Assembly: GCF_905475395.1 (NCBI RefSeq)
Contig: NC_058338.1
Location: forward strand, 1,985,001-2,049,000
Reading direction: 5' to 3'
Length of the DNA stretch: 64,000 bases
Source: Chrysoperla carnea
Lineage: Eukaryota; Arthropoda; Insecta; Neuroptera; Chrysopidae
In this document: positions 23,668 to 64,000 of the stretch, piece after piece
How the letters are laid out: each line of letters begins with the position of its first letter
How positions within the stretch are numbered: the stretch's first letter is position 1
Translations under genes and position numbers: made by a program
The notes under the pieces: model-generated
Databases searched by the model: none
Seen by the model: the letters and a program-made list of their open reading frames with translations, nothing else
Told to the model about the DNA's origin: nothing

Positions 23668-24629
23668 TTTATTAAGGTTTCTATTTCAAAAAATATAAAC
23701 GAAACTTTTAGTACGAACCAAAACCATAGACAGAAGTAGTACGAACTGTTTGAAGTCAAACGTCAAACAAGAGGGTTTGCACCATAGATATATAGAATAT
23801 ATAGATAGAGGATCTATATGTATTGAAATTCGTCTGAATTTGAATATTTTTATTGACCTTTAAAAATTTGGTTTACATAGCCATGAATTTGTGATATACA
23901 TACTTGAGATATATCTGGTTTGAGATATATTTGGTTTTATTTAGTTCTTAGACACTCACACTGAATACTGTTTGACGTCATAAATTTTATCTTACGCCCT
24001 CTTAGATTCTCTATCTATATTTTATATATTTATAGAGATAATACATATAGAGTAGGCGAGTGATCTACTAGCCTTATGTGGATGGGATATGATGAATGAG
24101 AGAGAAGACTTTCAGTTAATTCCTTTAAATTCTTCTTGTGATAATCATATGATGCATAGAGATTTTGTGTCTGCTAATATATTTGTATTATGTTTTGTAT
24201 GAAATGAACAAGGGCACAGGGGAACTCAATGACAGTCTTCTCTCTCGCTTGGCATATCTTGGTTTTGGGCCCTAGCGTTCTCTATGTATATAAAATCTTT
24301 AGTTTCAACCACAGTGTCTATTTTTTACTGTTTTCCATTATAGTATATGCAATAAGAAGAATTTTTATCGACTTTCTTATTTATAAGACAAGGAAAGATT
24401 CTTCAGACAATTAATAGATGATGTGTAAGCAATTATAACATTTATTATTTGCCAAGCTGTGTGCTACTCCCGTGTGCAGTGTGTTAAAAGATTTAAATTT
24501 CGGAAGAAGGTCCAGAAAGATCGTGTCCGGTTTTGGCTTGATAGTTCTACTGGTCGTCGAAAGATGGCGCTAGCAGCTCTCGGCGGTCAGTTTCAAGTTG
24601 ATTATGATTATAGTTGTCGGCTTAAACAA

Positions 24630-24706
24630 ACTTTCTAGATCATTTCTAGAACTTTCTAGGAAAAATCGATTTTGACCGTTACACACATTTTGGAACTTTC
24701 TAGATA
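24630..24706. promoter_or_regulatory. Heat-shock-element-like cluster
   Basis: TTTCTAGAACTTTCTAGGAA is an alternating run of nTTCn and nGAAn (last block imperfect), with further TTCTAGA matches at 24634 and 24698. Functional HSF binding is inference. The nearest downstream minus-strand gene starts 1 kb away. Confidence 0.35.
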
Positions 24707-24751
24707 TATATTAGATGTATAAAAAAAAAAGTATATTTTTGTAACAAATAA

Positions 24752-24791
24752 TTTATTTACATAATAATTAAATGAAATTAAACAATTTATT
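24752..24791 (-). terminator. Candidate RyR polyadenylation signals
   Basis: Two minus-strand AATAAA hexamers at 24786-24791 and 24752-24757, 47 and 81 nt past the RyR stop codon. They are the first canonical signals downstream; actual cleavage sites cannot be read from sequence. Confidence 0.45.
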
Positions 24792-24837
24792 AATGTTTTG
24801 TTTTTAATAAATAAAATAAATACAGAACTCATTAATA

Positions 24838-56228
<31,391 letters not shown>

Positions 56229-57264
56229 GACTGAGACTTAAGTATACCTAAGTATGTTACTTAATTTTTCGTAAATAAATTTTTATGTACTTAATTCATT
56301 TCAATAAATTCCCTTCCACAAACAACGCCACCTTAAAATTTTTAAGAAAAATTAATTTAAATATTTTCATGAAGAGGAAACTAATATATTTTTAAATTGG
56401 CATACAAAGTCATGTTTATGATGATCAAACACGTCATATTTAGAGTTATTTCGATTGAGTCATCTAAAAAATTTATTTTTAAATGTTCATCAAACCTTTT
56501 TTTAATTAATGATTAATGATTCAGTTCATAAATAGATCATTAAATTTTTTTCGTTGTTATTAGTCTATAGTGGTTGCAATGACGGATAATGTAACTGCTA
56601 TGGGGTCCCGATGAAAATCAAAACAGAAAAAGACAAATTGGTAAAGGGTGCCAAGTTCCTTCACCTCCACCCTCCTCGACTTTGAAATAAATAGCATCTT
56701 CGATCGATTTCATTTTTTTTTATCATGGTTAAGTAGGGAATTTGTGCCCTTTTAAATGAGATGTAACAAGATAAGGAGTGCCAAGATAAGGGGTGAAATT
56801 TCGAAGTTGGGGTAATTAGAAGCGAAGAGGTGAAACCTAAAACTCTCTAGGCACCATTTTTGAATTTTCCTCTCGATATCTAAATCGACGTGTTTTCACA
56901 CAAAACAATAATAACATCATATCGTCAAGAGTTATTAAGGGTGAACACACTGTATAAATATTATAAATATAACTAATATGATCAACTGCTGTAATCAGCA
57001 CATTATTTAAAGAAACAAAATCTCACTTGTTTGAAGCTAAATATTTTGTATACGTTTTATTTTGGCAAAAATTCAACAGAAAAAATTTATAGCGGTATAT
57101 CGTAGTCAGAAAATCAATTTTGGTGACCACGTGTACGAAACGAGACTTAATATTCTCAGACAGAGATTGATATTGTTGTTATTTAATAAATATCTTAAAA
57201 CTTATCTTAAAATTCTTTTTAAAAATCTTATTCAATGTTCTACTTAAACTTTAGCGAATAAGTA

Positions 57265-57500
57265 TTGCGCGACAGGACGTCAAAAATCACTCGAAGCAAT
57301 CGGTATTTGTAATAAAGATACGTTTCCAAATGTCTAATCAAATGTTTTGCGTTCTTGCAGTTTTACCTGTGACAACAGCGTCAAATGAACGCCCCTTTTC
57401 AACTTGGCGCCTTTCAAAACATACTTTAGATTGGCTAAACGGTTTAGCATCGCTCAATATACATCGCGATTTAGAGATCGATGCGCAAAATAAATTGAGT
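57265..57500 (+). pseudogene. hAT transposase C-terminal remnant
   Basis: Decodes in pieces to SLEAIGICNKDTFPNV, a stop and frameshift, then VLAVLPVTTASNERPFST, a short deletion and NGLASLNIHRDLEIDA. This is the hAT dimerisation region at the transposase C-terminus. Non-functional. Confidence 0.75.
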
Positions 57501-58589
57501 TAGCTTCTATGTATAGTTTTGTAGTAAATATTTAACATTGTTTCTCTATCAGCAATGATTTTGAACACAGTCTGTATATCGGTTTTAACCATAGAATATA
57601 TAATGGTTATAACAACCAATTATTTAAGTACCTGTTTATTTAGCTGTATAGTATTTATTCAATTAGTTATTTTAATAATCAATATTAACTTTTTTATTTT
57701 TATTAATAAATAGAAATAATTAACCTTTTGAAATTTGATGAAAAGAAATGTGAATTACATAAGAAGACTTGCTTATACTAGTTTAATATTTTGACATAAA
57801 AATCATAAATAAACAAAATTTTATTAGTTATTATAAAAATAAATATTATTTCAAGAAATATCTTATACATAGTATAAGAAGGCGTGATTCCATGAAAAAG
57901 TGTACCATGAATGAAAAATAGTATAGCTATTACATATACAGGGTGCTACTAACTAAGTTGGCTACATATGGGAAACTTTTTTATTTTAAGATTTACGAAA
58001 AAAAGTTATTTTCTATAAAAATTTCTGCTTTCAAAAATATTAACATTTAGTTGTTCACTTTTGACATCAAATATACAATGTGTCCACCACAAATTGAGGA
58101 AGTTCGATAGGAATGTTAATGATCGCTTAGAAATGTAAACCATTTTGAACAGATAATAAGGGAAATGGTTCAAGAAATCACTCCCGAGATATGTAGGAGT
58201 GTACTTAAACAATTTTGTAAAAAAAACAATTACATGTATGGGAACACGAAGGTGGATATGTTGAGGTAAAGAGCTTTGTCGTTCATCTTGATAAGCTTAT
58301 TCAGGAAGTTTGTGGTTCTACGGTCAATTGTATAACATCCTGTACAAAGGTCATAAATAAGAGTTCTTTTCTATGTGACTGTATCTATGTGACAAATTCT
58401 TTGATTACTTAAAAAAAAAATAAAGTATAAAATTTGTAACAATGCCAATTAAGTTATTTATAAAACATCACCAATTTTATTTGTCTATTGTGAAATACCA
58501 TTTTCAATTCATATCTTTTCCCCATATTTATCAAAATTTTTTTCATTTTTCTTCATTTTCAATGAAATAATATTTATCTAAACATCCGC

Positions 58590-58830
58590 GCCTATGAATG
58601 CTTCGAACTGAGCCTGTCATTCCCATAGCAAGATGATCTGTAATTTACCGAATTAAAGAATGGTGGTGGGGCTCTTGACAGGACACTGCCGATTGAACTA
58701 TCACCTTCACAACTTGGGGATCTCTAATCATCCAACGATCCAACTGGTAGAGTCGGTATGGAGAATGACGAAACTTCCATACATGTTATTTGTAATGCGG
58801 AAGCTATACTCAACAGGTAAGTGCGCAGGA
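58590..58830. repeat. Dispersed repeat, copy 3
   Basis: GCCTGTCATTCCCATAGCAA, TCTGTAATTTACCGAAT and GGGGATCTCT match the copies at 3420-4040 and 45460-46150. Confidence 0.6.
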
Positions 58831-58929
58831 ATCATCTAAGGGGGAGAGTTCAAACTTTTATGCACCATGTGATATTCAGTCACTATTTTTAAATGATTAA
58901 TTCCGTGAGCTAAAGAAAAAAACTTTTCC

Positions 58930-59230
58930 AAAAGTTTGCGAGCATGGAATTTTACACTGCGTTTTATTTTGAGCGAGGCTAAACCGTTTAGTCAATCTTC
59001 AGACTACGTCAGAAGATTGGCTCAGAACTTGGTTCAGAGCGTTCATTCGCCGCTCTTGTCACAGGCAAAACTGCCAGAACGAAAAGCATTTGGTAGACAT
59101 TTGGAAACGAATCTTTATTACAAATATCGATTGTTTCGAGTGAATTTTTAACGTCCTGTCCGGCAATACGTTTTTGCCAAAGTTTAACTAGAATATCCCC
59201 ACGGATAACAGTCTCGAGATCAAAAATCAA
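58930..59230 (-). pseudogene. hAT transposase C-terminal remnant, minus strand
   Basis: The minus strand reads SLETIDICNKDSFPNVYQML then VLAVLPVTRAANERS, followed by a decayed continuation with stops. Same family as 57265-57500, opposite orientation. Confidence 0.7.
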
Positions 59231-59726
59231 TAAATGTCAACAAATGTCCAAACAGCTTGAACAGCCAACTAGTCAATGGAAATGTGTTTCATAAATGGCT
59301 ACATTTAGAAGACTTCAATGGGGAATTTAAAACAAAAGTTGATGAAATTTTTACGAGTTCATTTTTGCCAAATATATATTTGCAATATAGTTTAAAGAAA
59401 GAACAAAACTTTAAAATAGTTTTATCTCTTCTTTAATTCTCATTAAAATACTAACAACTTTTGTTCGAAACAATTTCTCGAAAACCCGAAGAGGCTCGGC
59501 AGAAATTCAACACGTTATACAAAACATCTGTAGCTCTAAAGGGGAGCGTTTGCCCACATGTGTTCTTTACACCAAAATATTTGTTTTGATGTATCTTTCG
59601 TTCAATAAAAACGTGACACTATCGCTATATGTCCGATATATTTGGTGGCCCTACGCACATTAAAAAATGTGTATTTTCAACCACCAAATATATCTGAAAT
59701 ATACAAATCAGTTTAATATATTATGA

Positions 59727-60273
59727 CTAATAGCTCGTTTTGTAGTTTACCAATCAATAAATAATTCAAACCTAAAGTTACAGAGTTTGATGAAGGACAT
59801 AATCTTCTAATATCAGATTGGACCTAGTTCTCCTAAAAGGTAAGAGATAAAAAATCGTTAGCTTTCGAAAGAAATGCAACTTAAATTTATTGCATTTAAT
59901 CGAAAAAAAATTTAATCGAACACTAGCTACAGATATATACTTATATATAAAGGACATTCGGCTGTGTCTATATCTTTAGCCTACAATGATCGATAAACTT
60001 TAAGTTGGCTTTCGATTAAATGCAATTACATATTTTTTATGTCACATTTCCTCCGAAAGCTAACGATTTTCGAAAAATGTTTTACATAAAAAATGTTAGT
60101 TTTCTAATGAGGTTCAACTTCTTAATTTAAGCCGTTATTCTATCTCTTATTTTTTATGTTCTAAATTGTCAATCTAATGTCAGAACATGGTAATCCCCCA
60201 TCAAACTCTACAATTTTTGTTTGAGTTATTTTTTGATTAGTTAATTACAAAATGAGCTATTAACACTAATAGT
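59727..60273. mobile_element. Fold-back element, ~550 bp
   Basis: The left ACTAATAGCTCGTTTTGTAG and AGAGTTTGATGAAGGA are mirrored by CATCAAACTCTACAA and AATGAGCTATTAACACTAAT at the right. The inner CGTTAGCTTTCGAAAG pair is also inverted. Confidence 0.6.
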
Positions 60274-60894
60274 TTTAAATGGCCCACTCTGTATATAAGT
60301 TTTATTTAACCCGGTAAAATACCTCTATGAATAGATTACATTAAAGAATGGAAATAAGTACGACTTACATTGAGTTTCAAATAAAAAATAACTAATTAAC
60401 TCAAACTACCGAAAATTAAGTTGGAACTTCTTTTTAATAACAAATTTTTAGATCATTATTTTTGATACACACATCAACAACAATTTAGAAACACTCCGAT
60501 ATCTCACTTTCTTATTTTAATTAAATTAACAAAACATTTAATTATAAAAATCTTAATAAAAAAATTGTTATTTTTAGTTTGAACAAGACAATGAATGCTA
60601 TATAATGTGTTATTCGAATAAATTCGTTCGTTCCCAGATTAAAGCTAGGACTATGGTGTGTTTTCATTTGATTACAGTGAGCTCCACATCCGAACCCGAC
60701 GATTTATTTTTAAATCTGTTCGTTTTTTCGTTTCATACTAGTTGAGACATCAGACTTTTTTTTTAAATACATGCTGTTATAATATATTTTTGTAATTAAA
60801 AATAGATACTTTTAGTCTAGTAGCCAATCTAGGTTTTTCGAATCCAATGAATGTCTATGGTATTGCAACAAAAGGTTTTTTTGAACAATATTTG

Positions 60895-60990
60895 CAGCTC
60901 TGGAGCCCGTGACTGTAAAACTGCCCTTACACGGATTTAAAAAATTTCGCATATGAATTAATACTATTTAACGATTTTTCGTTTTTCCGC
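60895..60990. mobile_element. Half of a GAGCCCGT-family MITE, copy 4
   Basis: CTCTGGAGCCCGTGACTGTA through TTTCGCATATGAATTAATAC and ACTATTTAACGAT matches the left arm of 15371-15616. The right arm is absent. Confidence 0.7.
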
Positions 60991-61614
60991 AGTTTGTTAG
61001 AATTTATTCAAAAACTATGCATTTTAGGGGAAATTACTGCAGTCCACATTTGTACAGCACTGGATTGGCGCCTAAAGTATTCCTCAATTTTAATACCCTA
61101 TGTATATGAAGTAATGTAGGAACTATAAATTATGTTAGGATTCATTAAAAAATTGGAATTTCTCGATGTTTGACCAAATTAAACTGTTTACATTTTTACG
61201 GAAAAGTAGTATTAGTAAAATGTTTTAGGAACACATAGAAGCACAAACATACATACACACAAACTTTCATTTTTATTTTAATAGATATTGGCAAGCTTTT
61301 AAAAATGAAAATTCTAGATACATAACTACTTCCGCTCTTATTATTATCTATCGAAATATACAGTGATGGGAATAAGTTCGGCAACCCTAAAATTTCTTTA
61401 AAACGCTTCAATATTTCACGCTAAAATTTTTAATCAGTTCGAATCTTATCTTGAACAGACAACCTGCTTTTTTTCTGTAAAGCTTCTCCCCGCATTCAAA
61501 TTTGTGGCTACGACCCGGACAATAAATAAAATTCCTTAAAACATTTTCAAAACTGAATCGATTTTGAAAATCATCCCTCTCTATTAAATTACCTTTCAAA
61601 CTAAACAAACAAAA

Positions 61615-61735
61615 AAAATGAAAATCGGTTCCCTCGTTTAGGCGCTACGATGTCACAGACAGATAGACAGACAGACACACACACATACCGGTCAAACTTA
61701 TAACACCTCCTTTTTTTAGTTCGGGGATTAAAAAT
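61615..61735 (+). mobile_element. Retrotransposon 3' tail, copy 1
   Basis: GAAAATCGGTTCCCTCGTTT, AGGCGCTACGATGTCACAGA, a GACA/GATA run and CGGTCAAACTTATAACACC. A frequent RTE-like 3' end in insects. Confidence 0.55.
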
Positions 61736-62021
61736 ATAAAAATCAGATCCCTATGGCAATTTCATGACATGAGGTGATATCCTTGAGCAATTTTTTCTCT
61801 TGATTCAATTGCGTTAGATTTTTGCAAAAAAATTCAATATCCAAGATTAGCAGCGGGAAAATAAATTTAAAAAAAACACAAAACGTTTTTAATATTAACA
61901 ATTTTTTTCTCATTTAATTAAATATATAAAATAATATAATACAAAACAAAAAATGAAAATTAATAATAACATAAATTATTAAAAATTACAAAAAAAAAAA
62001 AAGATTTATTAGCTTAAATTA

Positions 62022-62375
62022 TACAGGGATGTCCAAAAGTAGTGAACACCATAAAAATTATGGTTATAGATAAGTAATTCAAAGACAAAGTGTATTTGGC
62101 ATCCTCAACGAGCTGCTACGACTTCATTTTTCTTCATTTTCTTTCGAGTAAACTTAATTTTCACAAGTTAATTTTCAAAAAATGTCATGAGGGTAAATTG
62201 TAGTATATTTTATTTCCTATAACCTTACCTAATATTATTAAAGAATTTTGTGATTTTAAAAACGTTATTAACGTAACCGTAACTCGGTAACGGTAGCGGA
62301 TTTTTTTATTTTTAGAATAACATCCCATATCCACCATTTTCTTACTACTCATTACTTTGGGACATCCTGTAAACA
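62022..62375. mobile_element. Inverted-repeat element, ~350 bp
   Basis: The left ATACAGGGATGTCCAAAAGT and the right CTTTGGGACATCCTGTAAAC are inverted. ACAGG(G)TGTCC ends recall Tc1/mariner-like MITEs. Confidence 0.5.
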
Positions 62376-63429
62376 TATATAATTGAATTATAAAGATGGA
62401 GGTTGTATCGTATGTTTCTTTTATGTTATCAAACATGCATCCTAAAAATTTAAGAGCACACAATTTAGCGTCCTTTAAACGGGTGTGACTTTGTTATGGC
62501 GAACATGAAACTCTTTTATGTGAGAATATTTTCGAAAGTGTCTTTTAATATATTTTTGACTCATCGAAGCTACATGCGAAGTTTAAGCTTGTTCGTAAGT
62601 AAATACTAATGAAAAGGACGCTATACTGTGAACTATAATCGTCATTAGGAAAAATTATTTCATACGGCATACTCAAAGATTTATCATTTTATTCAGAAAA
62701 ACTAATTTCCCTCTGCCATCTAACTTTGAAATATACTCCATGTCCAAACTTCTCCATTAAAGATTCTATGAGGTCATGAAAAAAAGAAGCGTGCAGAAGA
62801 AGTTTGGTAATAACAAATATAATAATTTATAAATAATGTAAACACAAATAATACAATTAACTTATCTATTGTGTACAATGTACATAGATGACACTTGATT
62901 TCGTTTATCGACCTAGTTTAGACTTAATAGTCCTTCGAATATCTTGCTCTTGCTGTAAAATACTAAATTTTACGTGAAAATATGTCAGAAAATGGGATAC
63001 TCGAATCTCAATACTCGAATATATCGTATGAAAGAATCTTCCTCTAATGACTGGTCTAAATAAATAAATCGAATGCTTTTTAAAAGCATTTTCCACAACA
63101 ACAACAAAAAAATTCATAATTAATTTTTAAAATTAACCTAGCGCTAGCCTCAAATATGTACAGATTTTTTTTTTATATAATAGAATGTCAATTTTCTTTT
63201 AAGAATTTTTTTTTGTTTATTAATTTTTGAATTTACACGATCCTACGTCAAAATATAATAATTGCACATGATTTTATTTTTCAAAATTATAGAGGGAAAA
63301 TGCAAAGTGGAATTTACAAAATTTAAAAAACTCCCAAGACAAATTTTTCGGGTACGTTAAACTTGCACTTCAAACTAAAAGTTCTTGATAAACTATCTAA
63401 GAACACTTTTGTTTAAATAACCTTTTTTA

Positions 63430-63610
63430 TTAACGCATTTTCCAAACTGAACCCTTTTTGAGGATCATCTTGAAACATAGCTAAGACCACTCTTCATTAA
63501 ATTAAATGAAAATCGGATCATCCATTTAGGCGCTACGATGCCACAGAGAGACAGGCAGGCACACACAGATAGCGGTCAAATACCCCTTTTTTTAGTTTTA
63601 CAAAAAGGGG
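63430..63610 (+). mobile_element. Retrotransposon 3' tail, copy 2
   Basis: Shares GAAAATCGG, TTTAGGCGCTACGATGCCAC, AGACAGGCAGGCACACACAG and AGCGGTCAAA with 61615-61735. Confidence 0.55.
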
Positions 63611-64000
63611 GTCCGTGATATGGACCACGGATCTCCAAGGCCTACATAAGTTTAAAGATGACCCCTGTCTATTTTCATATAAAGCAAATGGAAATCTCAA
63701 TCTCTTATTCAAGCCAAAATCAATATACCTACTTTTCTACCCCCTCCGTGGTAGAAACAAGAAACTGAGTCACTTTCAAATATCATATCTTATCTATTTT
63801 GTAACATTGAGAATAAAATTACATCTCAACAATTTAGGGGTCCATTGATCCCTAGATAAAGATAATTTTCATAATTTTTTAGACGAAAAATTGACAAAAA
63901 AAAGTACTAATTATAATTTTATTGCTTGTTATTACATAATACATAATTTATAACGAAAGGAACATAGTTCCTACCGAGTGGCACGATATCTCTCGTTCTT

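Larger units (their letters stand above)
23668..24837. other. Spacer between the 13-finger gene and RyR
   Basis: Contains the RyR 3' end and polyadenylation signals, a heat-shock-element-like cluster (24630-24706), and an imperfect inverted repeat built around TATATAGATAGAGGATCTAT (about 23750-24060). No exon is recognised. Confidence 0.45.
56229..64000. other. Gene-free, transposon-rich flank upstream of RyR
   Basis: The RyR promoter must lie here, or further right if non-coding 5' exons exist; no core motif is assigned. Recognised content: hAT transposase remnants (57265-57500, 58930-59230), dispersed repeat (58590-58830), fold-back element (59727-60273), half MITE (60895-60990), TIR element (62022-62375) and two retrotransposon tails (61615-61735, 63430-63610). 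Short ORFs show no recognisable product. Confidence 0.5.

Noticed and set aside
24229-24414. 61-aa hydrophobic plus-strand ORF
   Set aside because: AT-rich hydrophobic peptides of this length are common by chance, and no splice partners or family are seen.

Overview
The window is nuclear DNA from an insect: AT-rich, spliced genes with short GT-AG introns, and many inverted-repeat elements and retrotransposon ends in introns and spacers. Reading and phase-joining exons by eye gives five genes. An insect-type ryanodine receptor, a kindlin, and a ZAD zinc-finger protein (an arthropod family) fix the group. The RyR carries Met rather than Ile at the position where Lepidoptera normally have Ile, so a non-lepidopteran insect is more likely. 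The species cannot be named from sequence alone.

Layout from left to right. 1-3.1 kb: repeat-rich spacer. 3.1-12.8 kb, minus strand: kindlin/fermitin, 7 exons, 721 aa, with a 5.6-kb first intron full of MITEs and a 141-bp tandem repeat. 14.5-16.4 kb, plus strand: a small two-exon gene whose first exon matches the small subunit of serine palmitoyltransferase (97 aa). 17.7-21.5 kb, minus strand: a 10-exon ZAD / transposase-derived H2C2 / ten-finger C2H2 protein (644 aa). 22.2-23.7 kb, minus strand: a single-exon 13-finger C2H2 protein (478 aa). 24.8-56.2 kb, minus strand: the complete ryanodine receptor, 57 exons in the main model (5,108 aa) plus a second, mutually exclusive SPRY2 exon. All its exon phases join without a break. 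56.2-64 kb: gene-free, with hAT transposase remnants, fold-back elements and retrotransposon tails.

The genes do not form one pathway. Kindlin activates integrins at muscle and adhesion sites, RyR releases SR/ER calcium, ssSPT tunes sphingolipid synthesis, and the two zinc-finger genes are probable transcription regulators. Kindlin and ssSPT are head to head. The RyR and the two zinc-finger genes are head to tail on the minus strand.

No new multi-gene system is visible. The items most worth following are the ssSPT-like gene made of very short exons, the ZAD/H2C2/C2H2 fusion, the RyR alternative-splicing region (paired 100-nt exons with an unexplained ORF between them, and a 15-nt micro-exon), and a hAT-type MITE family with two intact insertions flanked by perfect 8-bp target duplications.
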